Of a DNA stretch of 52,696 bases, positions 34,939 to 43,851 are shown piece after piece. The notes under the pieces were generated by a model. The model did no database searches and was not told where the DNA came from. It was given only the letters and a program-made list of their open reading frames with translations. The stretch comes from Marinobacter algicola DG893 (GTDB taxonomy: Bacteria; Pseudomonadota; Gammaproteobacteria; Pseudomonadales; Oleiphilaceae). Made by a program: the position numbers and the translations under genes. Positions within the stretch are counted from its first letter, which is position 1; the number at the start of each line of letters is the position of its first letter. The stretch covers positions 1 through 52,696 of the forward strand of contig NZ_ABCP01000026.1 of assembly GCF_000170835.1 (NCBI RefSeq), given 5' to 3'.

Positions 34939-36810
34939 ATGACCAAATACCGCCAGAACCTGAAAACCATCGCCATTCTCCTGGCCACGACGGTGCTGTT
35001 TGCGGGTTGCGCAAGCGTGAACCTGGAATCGTACATTGCCAAAACCGCTGGAGAAGCCCTGGAAGTCGCTGCCAGCGAAACCAACCGGCAAAGCGCACAG
35101 GCTTACCTGTTAAGAGCAGCAGACAGGTTCCAGGGCCAAAACGAACACCGGGCCGCCAGAAAGCTGCTTCAGAGTGAGCAATTCTCAACCGCCACGGAGG
35201 CCACCGAAAACCAGCGGCTTCTGCTGGCCATGGCCAGCGCCACTGCGCTCGAGGATGGCGACTGGGCAAAGGACATTGTATCCGGCATTGAGCCAGACCA
35301 TTTCCTTAACTATGAAAGAAACCTGATTAACCGCGCCGCAAGACTGCAGGAACAAACCTATCGACTTGCCGGAGACAACCTTGCGGCGGCGATTACCCTG
35401 ATCTTACTGTCCGGAGCGGACACAGACGCCAATACACAATCGGTCCATGACGATATCTGGAAGAACCTGAAACAGACCTCAGACACCCAGCTCGTCGACA
35501 GGAAAGGCCGAGCGATCGGCTATGAAGCCCAGGGCTGGCTTGAATTGGCGGGCATTCTCCGGCAGCCGGGCATCAACCTGGACGAACAGGGAAGAATGAT
35601 CCGCAGTTGGCAGAACAACTGGCCTGATCACCCCGCCGCCGGGGTTTTACCAGCTGAACTGCAATTGATTACGAGCCTCGCAGACAGCCGGCCGGAAAGA
35701 ATCACCCTGGCACTGCCACTCAGCGGACCACTGTCGAGCGCGGGCGCCGCCATCCGCGATGGTTTTTTCGCCGCCTACTACGAGGACGAGTCGGCGGAGC
35801 GCGGAAAAATCAGCATTCGGGTCGTCGACACCTCGGATCGTAATTTTCGTTCGCTTTATGACGAGCTGACTAAAGAGGAACAGGATCTGATTGTCGGCCC
35901 CCTGGAGAAAGAGTCCCTGGCAGCACTTAGCGACATGTCGACTCTGCCCGTGCCGGTTCTGGGCCTGAACTATCTGCCACGGGATACCACAGCTCCTGAA
36001 GGACTCTACCAGTTCGGGCTGTCGGCAGAAGACGAAGCCAGGCAAATCGCCAATCGCCTTGATTCTGAAGGTATCGACCAGATTCTTGTGCTGATCCCAA
36101 TGGGAAATTGGGGGGACCGACTGGAAAATGCCCTGCTGGACCAACTGGCAGAGAACGGAGGCATCGCCCTGGATATTGAGCGTTATTTCCGCGAGGACAA
36201 TCTCCGCGCCGTTACTGCCGACCTGCTTGGCATCACCGTATCCCGCGACCGGGCCATAGACGTTGAACGCACTGCTGGTATTGACGTTGAGTTCGAGCCT
36301 CGGCGGCGCCAGGATGCCGACGGCATCGTTATGGTGGCGGAGCCAACCATCGCACGGCAGTTCAAGCCCCTATTCGCCTTCTATTTTGGCGGCGATTTGC
36401 CCGTTTACTCACCCTCCATGGTCTATGAAGGTAACCCGGACCCCTCAAGGGACCGGGACCTGAACGGCGTCACCTTCACCGACACGCCCTGGGTTCTTGA
36501 AAAGACGAACCGCTTCCGCGACATCGTCAAGGAAGCCATGCCCGATGTCCGGGGCCAGATTGGCCGGCTGTTCGCCATGGGAGCGGATGCCTGGAACCTG
36601 AGCAAACGCCTGCCACTACTGAGGCAGGTCGATGGCGCCAAGATAGACGGCCAGACCGGGGTACTAACCATGACCCCCCAAGGCAGCATTCACAGGGTAC
36701 AGCTCTGGGCCCGATTCAGCGAAGGAACGCCTGAACAACTGCCATCACTGAAACCCGAAGAAACCGAATCGGGCACTCCAGCCATGGAAGGCGCCTCCAA
36801 TCCCAATTAG
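34939..36810 (+). CDS. lpoA: Penicillin-binding protein activator LpoA
   Basis: LpoA is an outer-membrane lipoprotein that reaches through the periplasm and activates the class A synthase PBP1A. From ATG 34939 it has 623 residues with a lipoprotein signal: basic start, hydrophobic core and lipobox LFAGC with Cys24 as the lipidated residue; Phe at -3 is slightly unusual. The N-terminal part is helical (TPR-like) and the C-terminal part, from about 260, is a periplasmic-binding-protein fold (ERITLALPLSGPLSSAG, GLNYLPRD). The ATG is chosen because it opens the signal peptide; 93 upstream nt in frame lack one. Divergent from rsmI, as in E. coli and Pseudomonas. Confidence 0.93.
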   Translation: MTKYRQNLKTIAILLATTVLFAGCASVNLESYIAKTAGEALEVAASETNRQSAQAYLLRAADRFQGQNEHRAARKLLQSEQFSTATEATENQRLLLAMASATALEDGDWAKDIVSGIEPDHFLNYERNLINRAARLQEQTYRLAGDNLAAAITLILLSGADTDANTQSVHDDIWKNLKQTSDTQLVDRKGRAIGYEAQGWLELAGILRQPGINLDEQGRMIRSWQNNWPDHPAAGVLPAELQLITSLADSRPERITLALPLSGPLSSAGAAIRDGFFAAYYEDESAERGKISIRVVDTSDRNFRSLYDELTKEEQDLIVGPLEKESLAALSDMSTLPVPVLGLNYLPRDTTAPEGLYQFGLSAEDEARQIANRLDSEGIDQILVLIPMGNWGDRLENALLDQLAENGGIALDIERYFREDNLRAVTADLLGITVSRDRAIDVERTAGIDVEFEPRRRQDADGIVMVAEPTIARQFKPLFAFYFGGDLPVYSPSMVYEGNPDPSRDRDLNGVTFTDTPWVLEKTNRFRDIVKEAMPDVRGQIGRLFAMGADAWNLSKRLPLLRQVDGAKIDGQTGVLTMTPQGSIHRVQLWARFSEGTPEQLPSLKPEETESGTPAMEGASNPN

Positions 36811-36830
36811 CAATCAGGGGACGTTGTGCC

Positions 36831-37205
36831 ATGGATGGCAGCTCAGGAACACGAAAAGCCACAGGGGATCATGCCGAGGGCGTTGCCGCTCGCTACCTAC
36901 AGACACGGGGCGTCACCATCCTGGCACGCAACGTATTCAGTCGCGGAGGCGAAATTGACCTCATCGGCCGGGACAATGATGCGCTGGTTTTCTTCGAAGT
37001 GCGTTTCCGCGGAAGGGGTAGCCTGACCGGTGCGGCAGAATCCATCACACCCACGAAACAAAGGCGCCTAATCCGCGCCGCTTCGTTTTACCTCCATAGG
37101 CATGGGTTGTGGAATGCGAACGCAAGAATTGACGTAATCGCGATAGCCCCGGGCGAACTCAAAAAATACCGGATACAATGGATTAAAAACGCCATTCAGG
37201 TCTGA
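36831..37205 (+). CDS. yraN: YraN family protein (UPF0102)
   Basis: YraN proteins have a restriction-endonuclease-like fold related to Holliday-junction resolvases; no role is firmly assigned. The 124 residues show the conserved AEGVAARYLQTRG, then GGEIDLIGRDNDALVFFEVRFR, which is the Asp/Glu active-site pattern of the fold (the usual EVK is EVR here). It starts 20 nt after lpoA and ends 3 nt before the SIS gene, so the three probably form an operon. Confidence 0.93.
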   Translation: MDGSSGTRKATGDHAEGVAARYLQTRGVTILARNVFSRGGEIDLIGRDNDALVFFEVRFRGRGSLTGAAESITPTKQRRLIRAASFYLHRHGLWNANARIDVIAIAPGELKKYRIQWIKNAIQV

Positions 37206-37208
37206 CTA

Positions 37209-37799
37209 ATGACGGATACCGAACAACAGATAAACCAATGGTTTGCCAACCATATGGAACACACGGCCCACTCTGCCAGCCTCACGGCACCGGCCATTGA
37301 GAGGGCCTCGGACGCTCTCGTTAACACGCTACTGAATGATGGCAAAATCATTACCTGCGCCAACGGCAACGCCAACGTACTTACACAGTACTTCTGCACG
37401 GCGATGCTCAACCGCTTTGAGCATGACCGACCGGCACTGCCCGCCATCAATCTGGGAGCAGATGCGACAACCTACTCCGCAATCTGTCGCGACAATCGCT
37501 TCAATGACACCTTCTCAAGACAGGTTCGCGCTATTGGCAAAGCCAACGACCTGCTTCTGGTTATTGTGGACGATGGCCACAAAGCCAACCTGATCCAGGC
37601 GATACAGGCCGCGCACGACAGGGAAATGCATGTGGTAGTACTGAGCGCCAAGGAGAAAACCGACATCACCTCCCTGCTGCACCCGGAGGACCATGAAATC
37701 GCTCTGGACAACCTTTCCCCGACCGCTGCAACGCCCATCCTGCTAGTGATCATCAACGCCCTGTGCGGACTGATCGACGAAAAACTGTTCGGCGGATAA
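37209..37799 (+). CDS. SIS domain protein, GmhA/DiaA-like
   Basis: SIS domains bind phosphosugars. Homologues at this locus are annotated as phosphoheptose isomerase (GmhA) or as DiaA, which binds DnaA and promotes initiation in E. coli. The 196 residues match DiaA in length and in order behind lpoA-yraN. The N-terminal helix bundle (QQINQWFANHMEHTAHSA) fits. The sugar-binding loop, usually CGNG(G/T)SA, is CANGNAN here, so the Ser is lost and isomerase activity is doubtful. DiaA-like is the better guess, but I leave out the symbol. A terminator follows directly. Confidence 0.85.
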   Translation: MTDTEQQINQWFANHMEHTAHSASLTAPAIERASDALVNTLLNDGKIITCANGNANVLTQYFCTAMLNRFEHDRPALPAINLGADATTYSAICRDNRFNDTFSRQVRAIGKANDLLLVIVDDGHKANLIQAIQAAHDREMHVVVLSAKEKTDITSLLHPEDHEIALDNLSPTAATPILLVIINALCGLIDEKLFGG

Positions 37800-37801
37800 A
37801 C

Positions 37802-37834
37802 AAAAAAGCCAGCTGTTGCTAACAGCTGGCTTTT
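37802..37834. terminator. Bidirectional terminator between the SIS gene and sspB
   Basis: The arms AAAAGCCAGCTGTT (37804-37817) and AACAGCTGGCTTTT (37821-37834) form a perfect 14-bp stem with a 3-nt loop, with A- and T-tracts on the two sides. It serves the SIS operon on the plus strand and sspAB on the minus strand. Confidence 0.9.
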
Positions 37835-37866
37835 ACACGTCCTGAGGCTTGCCTTTCAAGACAGCG

Positions 37867-38310
37867 CTATTTCACCACCTTGAGAGTTGGTCGACCGCTG
37901 GGCCGGTCACCACCTTGACCGTTATCACCACTACCATGCTCGGAATCCTTGCCACCAGGTCCTTCCGGATCAGGGGAGCCTGGCTCGCTACCAAAGACCA
38001 TGCCCTCACCATTCTCCTTTGCGTAGACCGCCATGACAGCCTGCAACGGGATAAAGACCTGCATTGGCACACCGCCAAAGCGTGCGCTGAATTCCAGAGC
38101 GCCGTTACCAATCACCAGACCACGTACAGCTCCAGGACTGATATTGAGCACGATCTGCCCATTGGCCACATGCTCAGTCGGAACCTGAACGCCCTGAACT
38201 CCCGCATCCACAACAATGTAGGGCGTGCAGTCGTTTTCGAGAATCCACTCGTTGAATGCCCGAACGAGGTAGGGACGGCTTGATGTCATCGTTATCTTAC
38301 TATCAGGCAC
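37867..38310 (-). CDS. sspB: ClpXP protease specificity-enhancing factor SspB
   Basis: SspB tethers ssrA-tagged proteins to ClpXP for degradation. The 147 residues have the ssrA-binding domain at 8-108 (SSRPYLVRAFNEWILEN, NISPGAVRGL, FSARFGGV), a flexible Gly/Asp/Ser-rich linker, and the C-terminal ClpX-binding tail RPTLKVVK. The GTG at 38308-38310 is supported by AGGAG 7-8 nt upstream; an ATG seven codons later is an alternative. It follows sspA by 35 nt. Confidence 0.96.
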   Translation of the reverse strand: MPDSKITMTSSRPYLVRAFNEWILENDCTPYIVVDAGVQGVQVPTEHVANGQIVLNISPGAVRGLVIGNGALEFSARFGGVPMQVFIPLQAVMAVYAKENGEGMVFGSEPGSPDPEGPGGKDSEHGSGDNGQGGDRPSGRPTLKVVK

Positions 38311-38345
38311 TGCCTTTCTCCTGAACCGGTTTCAGGCGCTGCATA

Positions 38346-38975
38346 TCAGTTACGGATATCTTCTTCCAGGTCTGATAGGCTCGCCTTGAAACCTTCACGA
38401 CTGAAAATGCTCTCCATGTACTTTTGAAGCGGCTTCGCCTGCTTTTCATTCAGCTCAATACCCAGTGACGGCAAGCGCCACAGAATCGGAGCAATACAGC
38501 AATCCACAATCGTGAATTCTTCCGACAGGAAAAAGGGCATTTCACCGAACAGCGGCGCCGTGGCCAGCAAACTCTCGCGAAGCTCTTTTCGGGCTGCGTC
38601 CGACGCTTTTGCGTTGGGCTGCGCCAGAATCTGATCCACCAACCCACACCAGTCTTTCTGGATGCGGTGGATCATCAGGCGACTGTTCGCCCGCGCAACA
38701 GGATAAACCGGCAGCAATGGCGGATGCGGGAAACGCTCGTCCAGATACTCCATCATGATGTTTGGCTCGTAGAGCACAAGGTCACGATCCACCAGCGTCG
38801 GCAGGGCATTGTACGGATTCAGGTCAGCCAGCTCTCCAGGCGGGTTATCCGGATCAACGTTCACGACGTCAACCGTTACCCCCTTCTCTGCCAGCACAAT
38901 GCGGACTCTGTGGCTGTAATGACTGGCCGGGTCCGAGAAAAACGTCATTGATGACCGCTTGGTCACAACGCCCAT
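38346..38975 (-). CDS. sspA: Stringent starvation protein A (GST-like)
   Basis: SspA is a glutathione-transferase-fold protein that binds RNA polymerase and, in E. coli, alters sigma70 promoter use under stress and acid conditions. The 209 residues show a thioredoxin-like N-terminal domain ([52 protein letters not shown]) and a helical C-terminal domain. The conserved PHPP of the SspA surface pocket is present ([10 protein letters not shown]). GAGGT lies 7 nt before the ATG. It forms an operon with sspB, downstream of the bc1 operon terminator. Confidence 0.96.
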   Translation of the reverse strand: MGVVTKRSSMTFFSDPASHYSHRVRIVLAEKGVTVDVVNVDPDNPPGELADLNPYNALPTLVDRDLVLYEPNIMMEYLDERFPHPPLLPVYPVARANSRLMIHRIQKDWCGLVDQILAQPNAKASDAARKELRESLLATAPLFGEMPFFLSEEFTIVDCCIAPILWRLPSLGIELNEKQAKPLQKYMESIFSREGFKASLSDLEEDIRN

Positions 38976-39014
38976 AGAACTACCTCACGATTTGACTAAC
39001 CGAATTGATCCTGA

Positions 39015-39053
39015 AAAACGCAAAAATCCAGCGGGCCGGCTATTGCCCGCTGG
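39015..39053 (-). terminator. Terminator of the cytochrome bc1 operon
   Basis: On the minus strand CCAGCGGGC (39053 to 39045) and GCCCGCTGG (39036 to 39028) form a 9-bp stem with an 8-nt loop, followed by ATTTTTGCGTTTTT. It separates petABC from sspAB. Confidence 0.88.
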
Positions 39054-39083
39054 AACTCAGGGACAGGAATTATACCTGAAATC

Positions 39084-39842
39084 TCAGTGTACGTCCTTCC
39101 AGTACTCGCGATTAAGCAGGTAGGCAAAGATAAAGAAAATCGCCACGAAGATCAGTACGAACATACCCAGCCTTTCACGCTCAACCTTTACCGGGTCACC
39201 CATGTAAGACATGAAGTTGGTCAGATCGTACATAGCCCGGTTGAATTCCTCCGGCTCCATGGAACCTTCCGTTTCCCATTCCGGGCAAATGTCCGCGTTA
39301 CGAACATCGCCGCTGAGAGGATCAACACTCGCACCTTCACCAATTCTCGGCTCAACCGCGCACAGGCCCTGCAAACCGGTCAACACATGGGGCATACCAA
39401 CGTTTTCGAAGACCACGTTGTTCACACCCAGCGGACGACTTTCATCTTTGTAGAAGCCACGAAGATAGGAATAGATCCAGTCTTCACCACGAAGACGCGA
39501 TTCAAGCGTCAGGTCTGGTGGCGGAGCGCCGAACCAGCTCGCAGCCATTTCCTTGCTCATGGAATTTTTCATGAGCTCACCGATCTTTGCCCCGGTGAAA
39601 ATCAGATTTTCCTCGTAAAGCTCGGCGGGAATCCCCAGATCATCCGATACACGCTTATACCGGGCATACTCCATGGAGTGACACCCCATGCAGTAGTTGG
39701 TGAAAAGGGCCGCGCCGCGCTGGAGCGACGCTTTGTTGGTATGGTCCGGCTCCATGGTATCAAGCGGCACGGACGCCCCCGCTGCCAGCCCGAGAGCCGG
39801 CAGGATCGCTATGAAAAGACCAACTATCAGCTTTCTCATCAT
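39084..39842 (-). CDS. petC: Ubiquinol-cytochrome c reductase, cytochrome c1
   Basis: Cytochrome c1 takes electrons from the Rieske protein and passes them to soluble cytochrome c. The 252 residues have a signal peptide (1-20), the haem-attachment motif CMGCH at 51-55, and a C-terminal membrane anchor (LGMFVLIFVAIFFIFAYLLNR). Its ATG overlaps the petB stop by 4 nt (ATGA). This is last in the operon and is followed by a terminator. Confidence 0.97.
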   Translation of the reverse strand: MMRKLIVGLFIAILPALGLAAGASVPLDTMEPDHTNKASLQRGAALFTNYCMGCHSMEYARYKRVSDDLGIPAELYEENLIFTGAKIGELMKNSMSKEMAASWFGAPPPDLTLESRLRGEDWIYSYLRGFYKDESRPLGVNNVVFENVGMPHVLTGLQGLCAVEPRIGEGASVDPLSGDVRNADICPEWETEGSMEPEEFNRAMYDLTNFMSYMGDPVKVERERLGMFVLIFVAIFFIFAYLLNREYWKDVH

Positions 39843-41071
39843 CCTGTCACCCTCTCTGGAACTGGCTTTGTTTTCTCCATGCGTGTGTAGAACGGCATGA
39901 GAATAAAATAGAGGAAGTAAAGCGTTGTCAGGATCTGGGCAACCGTTGTGCGGCCCTCAGTGGCCGGAACAATACCGAGATACCCCAGGACAATGAAGCT
40001 GATGGCGAAGATCGTCAGAGCGATCTTGCTCAACCAGCCTTTGTAGCGCATTGAGCGTACCGGGCTTCTGTCCAGCCAGGGCAAAACAAACAGAATGGCG
40101 ATAGCAGCGCCCATCACGACAACACCCCAGAACTTCGCGTCCAGGCCGAAGAGGTCAATAGTCACAGCCCGCAACATGGCGTAGAACGGCGTGAAGTACC
40201 ATACCGGCGCTATGTGGTCGGGCGTCTTGAGGGCATTGGCAGGCTCGAAATTCGGCTTTTCAATGAACAATCCGCCCATCTCGGGGAAGAAGAAGACCAC
40301 AATAAAGAAGATGAAGAAGAAAACACCCACGCCCAACAGGTCATGCACCGTGTAATAAGGATGGAACGGTATACCATCTTTGGGAATGCCGTTTTCATCC
40401 TTGTTCTTCTTGATATCAATACCGTCGGGGTTGTTGGAGCCAACCTCGTGCAGGGCAAGAATGTGCAGCACCACCAAACCGAGCAGAACGATTGGCAACG
40501 CGACCACATGCAATGCAAAGAATCGGTTCAGAGTAATACCAGAGATCAGGTAATCACCGCGGATCCACAGTGACAGATCATCGCCAATGACCGGAATGGC
40601 GCCAAACAGGTTTACGATCACCTGTGCACCCCAGTAGGACATCTGGCCCCAGGGCAGCAGATAACCCATGAACGCTTCAGCCATCAAGACCAGGTAGATC
40701 AGCATACCGAAGATCCAGATCAGCTCGCGCGGCTTTTGATAAGAGCCGTACATCAAGCCACGGAACATGTGGAGATAAACCACCACGAAGAACGCGGAAG
40801 CGCCCGTGGAATGCAGGTATCGAAGCAACCATCCCCACTCAACATCACGCATGATGTATTCAACTGACGCGAACGCACCTTCCGCTGTGGGGTTATAGCT
40901 CATGGTCAGCCAGATGCCGGTCACAAGCTGATTCACCAGCACCAACATTGCCAGCGAACCGAAGAAGTACCACATGTTGAAGTTCTTGGGCGCGTAATAC
41001 TTGCCAACGTGCTTGTTCCACGCATCGACAATTGGAAGACGTTCGTCTACCCAGTTCACTAACTTGTTCAT
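39839..41071 (-). CDS. petB: Ubiquinol-cytochrome c reductase, cytochrome b
   Basis: Cytochrome b is the membrane core of complex III and houses both quinone sites. The 410 residues have eight predicted membrane helices and haem-ligand His87, His101, His188 and His203. The Qo-site motif, PEWY in mitochondria and alphaproteobacteria, is PVWY here (289-292), the variant known from beta- and gammaproteobacteria. Its start shares one base with the petA stop (TAATG). Confidence 0.98.
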   Translation of the reverse strand: MNKLVNWVDERLPIVDAWNKHVGKYYAPKNFNMWYFFGSLAMLVLVNQLVTGIWLTMSYNPTAEGAFASVEYIMRDVEWGWLLRYLHSTGASAFFVVVYLHMFRGLMYGSYQKPRELIWIFGMLIYLVLMAEAFMGYLLPWGQMSYWGAQVIVNLFGAIPVIGDDLSLWIRGDYLISGITLNRFFALHVVALPIVLLGLVVLHILALHEVGSNNPDGIDIKKNKDENGIPKDGIPFHPYYTVHDLLGVGVFFFIFFIVVFFFPEMGGLFIEKPNFEPANALKTPDHIAPVWYFTPFYAMLRAVTIDLFGLDAKFWGVVVMGAAIAILFVLPWLDRSPVRSMRYKGWLSKIALTIFAISFIVLGYLGIVPATEGRTTVAQILTTLYFLYFILMPFYTRMEKTKPVPERVTG

Positions 41072-41667
41072 TATGCGGCCCCCTCAGGATCCAGACCGAC
41101 GGTCAGAGTGTTCTCGTCGTCAAAGCGATAGGGAGGCACCTGAAGGTTCGCGGGTGCCGGCATATTTGGATAGACACGCCCGGCAAGGTCGTAACGGGAG
41201 CCGTGACACGCGCAATAGAAGCCGCCGAGCCAGTTTTCCCCGAGGTCGGCTGGAGCAACTTCTGGCCTGAATTGGGGAGAGCACCCCAGATGGGTACAGA
41301 TACCAACGAGAACAGCGTACTCGTCCTTGATTGCCCGGAGCTCGCCTTCGATGTAGGCAGGTTGGTCCGCTTCCTTGGAAAGGGGATCCTTCACCTGGTC
41401 ATTCAGCTCGAGAATGTTTTCGTTCATCTCTTCGGTGCGGCGAATAACCCACACCGGCTTACCGCGCCATTTGACGGTCATTTGCTGACCTGGCTCCAGT
41501 TTACTGACATTGACGGTGACCGGTGCACCGGCTGCTTCCGCTTTGGCACTGGGATTCCAGGATGCTACGAAAGGCACGGCCGCACCGACGACGCCGACAC
41601 CACCCACCACAGACGTGGCACCGATCAAAAATCGGCGCCTGCCTTGGCTCACGTCGCCATTACTCAT
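41071..41667 (-). CDS. petA: Ubiquinol-cytochrome c reductase, Rieske iron-sulfur subunit
   Basis: The Rieske protein shuttles electrons from quinol to cytochrome c1. The 198 residues begin with a twin-arginine signal-anchor (GRRRFLIGATSV) followed by a hydrophobic segment. The [2Fe-2S] ligands are Cys124 and His126 (CTHLGC) and Cys152 and His155 (CACHG); Cys129 and Cys154 form the usual disulfide. GGGAG precedes the ATG by 8-9 nt. It is first in petABC. Confidence 0.98.
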   Translation of the reverse strand: MSNGDVSQGRRRFLIGATSVVGGVGVVGAAVPFVASWNPSAKAEAAGAPVTVNVSKLEPGQQMTVKWRGKPVWVIRRTEEMNENILELNDQVKDPLSKEADQPAYIEGELRAIKDEYAVLVGICTHLGCSPQFRPEVAPADLGENWLGGFYCACHGSRYDLAGRVYPNMPAPANLQVPPYRFDDENTLTVGLDPEGAA

Positions 41668-41779
41668 TATGGTTATCTCCCATCAGGCAACATACAGCCC
41701 TGCTTACAGGGAAACTGCACATCGAAAAGGACTTCTCTCAACCTAAAATTATAAGCGCTCAAATGGTAATGAAATTACC
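41668..41779 (-). promoter_or_regulatory. petABC promoter with a palindrome over the -35 region
   Basis: On the minus strand a perfect -10 TATAAT lies at 41753 to 41748, about 80 nt before the petA ATG. No good -35 is present. Instead the perfect palindrome GGTAAT-GAA-ATTACC (41765-41779) covers the -35 position. A transcription factor could bind there. Confidence 0.5.
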
Positions 41780-41856
41780 CTGCCCTTACAAGTCGGAAAG
41801 GCTTTGAGCCGGGCCATTACCTGTCTCAAGCCTGCTCGAGACTGATTTTCCAGACA

Positions 41857-41890
41857 ACAAAAAACCCGGCCAAAGGACCGGGTTTTTTTT
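41857..41890. terminator. Terminator of rplM-rpsI
   Basis: The arms CCCGG (41865-41869) and CCGGG (41878-41882), extended by A-tracts and T-tracts that also pair, form a strong hairpin with eight T on either reading. It lies 20 nt beyond the rpsI stop. Confidence 0.88.
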
Positions 41891-41910
41891 CGGATCTGCT
41901 CCAGCGATTT

Positions 41911-42303
41911 TTAACGCTTGGAGAACTGAGGACGCTTACGCGCCTTCCGCAGACCAACTTTCTTACGCTCCACTTCACGAGCGTCACGGGTAACGTAACC
42001 CGCTTTGCGCAGCGCAGGGCGCAAGGTTTCATCGTAATCCATCAGGGCGCGAGTCAGGCCGTGACGAATAGCGCCAGCCTGACCACTGATGCCACCACCC
42101 TTAACAGTGATGTTGATATCAAAACGATCCGTGGATTCGGCAACCACCAGGGGCTGACGAACAATCATCCGCAGAGTTTCGCGACCGAAAAACTGCTCAA
42201 TGGAGCGACCGTTGATAGAAATGTTACCGCTTCCCGGCTTGATAAAAACCCGAGCCGTGGATGTCTTGCGGCGACCAGTACCGTAATTTTGTGCTACAGA
42301 CAT
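41911..42303 (-). CDS. rpsI: 30S ribosomal protein S9
   Basis: S9 sits in the small-subunit head, and its C-terminal tail contacts P-site tRNA. The 130 residues match E. coli S9 (130): [20 protein letters not shown], then [18 protein letters not shown] [21 protein letters not shown] and the basic tail RKRPQFSKR. It lies 12 nt after rplM, the standard pair. Confidence 0.99.
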   Translation of the reverse strand: MSVAQNYGTGRRKTSTARVFIKPGSGNISINGRSIEQFFGRETLRMIVRQPLVVAESTDRFDINITVKGGGISGQAGAIRHGLTRALMDYDETLRPALRKAGYVTRDAREVERKKVGLRKARKRPQFSKR

Positions 42304-42315
42304 ATCCGCCTTCCG

Positions 42316-42744
42316 TTAAATGTCGAGTTCTTTGGGCTGCTGGGCTGCATGAGGATGCTCAGCGCCGGCATAAATTTTCAGCTTCTTGAACATGGCACGG
42401 CCAAGCGGGCCATTCGGAAGCATGCCTTTAACAGACTTCTGGATGATTTGCTCAGGAGCCTTGTCGACCAGCTTCTCGAAGTTGATGGACTTGATTCCAC
42501 CCGGAAAGCCGGTGTGACTGTAGTACATCTTGTCAAATGCTTTTTTGCCGGTAACCCGTACCTGACTGGCATTGATAACCACAATGTAATCACCAGTGTC
42601 GACGTGAGGGGTGTACTCAGGCTTATGCTTGCCCCGCAGACGACGGGCGATTTCAGTTGACAGACGACCCAGCGTCTTGCCGGCTGCGTCTACAACGTAC
42701 CAGTCACGTGTTACTGTTTCTGGTTTCGCACTCAGAGTCTTCAT
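42316..42744 (-). CDS. rplM: 50S ribosomal protein L13
   Basis: L13 is an early assembly protein of the large subunit. The start is ATG 42742-42744, preceded by AGGCGGA, giving 142 residues as in E. coli. Family motifs [39 protein letters not shown] and [14 protein letters not shown] are present. In E. coli L13 represses its own operon; the long leader here could serve this. Confidence 0.99.
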   Translation of the reverse strand: MKTLSAKPETVTRDWYVVDAAGKTLGRLSTEIARRLRGKHKPEYTPHVDTGDYIVVINASQVRVTGKKAFDKMYYSHTGFPGGIKSINFEKLVDKAPEQIIQKSVKGMLPNGPLGRAMFKKLKIYAGAEHPHAAQQPKELDI

Positions 42745-42924
42745 TGATTCCGCCTTGAACGCTATATAAGAAACGTTAAAAACCACCACCGGTAAATGCT
42801 CGGCATCCGGAGGAGGTTCTTTACCTGTATGTTATGCGGCGTTGACATCATTCGGGGCTGAGATGACGGCATCGCCTTGAAAAGCCAGGGCGCGAAGTAT
42901 ATCCGAACCCAAAAAAAAAGCCAA
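42745..42924 (-). promoter_or_regulatory. rplM-rpsI promoter and long leader
   Basis: On the minus strand the -35 TTGGCT (42924 to 42919) and -10 TATACT (42901 to 42896) are 17 nt apart; a run of nine T fills part of the spacer. Transcription from about 42889 would give a leader of about 145 nt before the rplM ATG, long enough for autoregulation by L13. Confidence 0.65.
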
Positions 42925-43034
42925 CCCTGAAAGAGACTGTTTCGTTATTCACGTGTCCGCGTTGGCAGCGCATAGCGGAGTCACCTACCGGGGCGGGGGC
43001 ACCGGAACAACCCGTGGTCGCGATCTACATGATT

Positions 43035-43823
43035 CTAGCGCTCGGATGCGCCGATTTCGTTCCAGCCATACAGCCGCTGCACATTGCAGAGCAGCGATTG
43101 GGCCAGATCTTCGAGCCCCGAATTCCGCAAACGCGCAAGGGCCTCAAGCACCGACGGCAGAAACACTGGCGAATTATGCCCTGCTTCGATGCCCGCCGGC
43201 GCCATATCAGGGGCGTCCGTCTCCAGGATCAGCGCGTCAACGGGCAATCGGGCGATGGTGTCCCGGGTCTTTCGGGCTCGCTGATGGGTAATGACACCAC
43301 CAACACCAATGAAGCAACCGAGATCGATCAGCTTGGCGGCTTGCTCGTAGCTGCCCGAGAACCCGTGCACCATTACCCGCCCTGAAAAGCGCTTGCGCCG
43401 CAGCACCTCATAAACCTCGTCGTGGGTCTTGACGGAGTGAATAACCAGCGGCAAATGCAATAACGCAGCAATATCAACCTGCCCTTCAAACCAGGCGTAC
43501 TGATCTTTCATGTCACCGTGGAGCCGATCCAGACCACACTCCCCCAGGGCTACACAATGGCCGGGGCGGTCCTCAAGCAAGCCTTGCAGTGCGCATAGGT
43601 CGTCGGCGGTATGCTCAGCCACATACCAGGGATGGATTCCGAGACAGTAGTAGAGCCCATCGTATTCCGACGCAATGCGACTCACCCTGCTCCAGTCGGG
43701 CCGCCGAACGCCGGGAATAACAAGATGCGACAGACCAACGCTGCGAGCGTCCTCAAGCACTGCCTTGCGACGCCCATCAAACTCAGGGAAGTCAAAATGG
43801 CAATGAGCATCAATGAGTCGCAT
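43035..43823 (-). CDS. tatD: TatD family hydrolase (metal-dependent DNase)
   Basis: TatD-family enzymes are TIM-barrel metal-dependent nucleases with 3'-5' exonuclease activity. The 262 residues show the metal motif HCH with His7 and His9 (LIDAHCHFDF), ALGECGLD, PLVIHSVKTHDEV, VMVHGFSG and ILETDAPD. The sequence is one of several TatD paralogues and may correspond to YjjV rather than TatD proper; the location behind prfC fits YjjV, whose gene lies near prfC in enterobacteria. The symbol is therefore provisional. Confidence 0.88.
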   Translation of the reverse strand: MRLIDAHCHFDFPEFDGRRKAVLEDARSVGLSHLVIPGVRRPDWSRVSRIASEYDGLYYCLGIHPWYVAEHTADDLCALQGLLEDRPGHCVALGECGLDRLHGDMKDQYAWFEGQVDIAALLHLPLVIHSVKTHDEVYEVLRRKRFSGRVMVHGFSGSYEQAAKLIDLGCFIGVGGVITHQRARKTRDTIARLPVDALILETDAPDMAPAGIEAGHNSPVFLPSVLEALARLRNSGLEDLAQSLLCNVQRLYGWNEIGASER

Positions 43824-43851
43824 TCACTCACTCCAGCACTATTTAGTGTTT

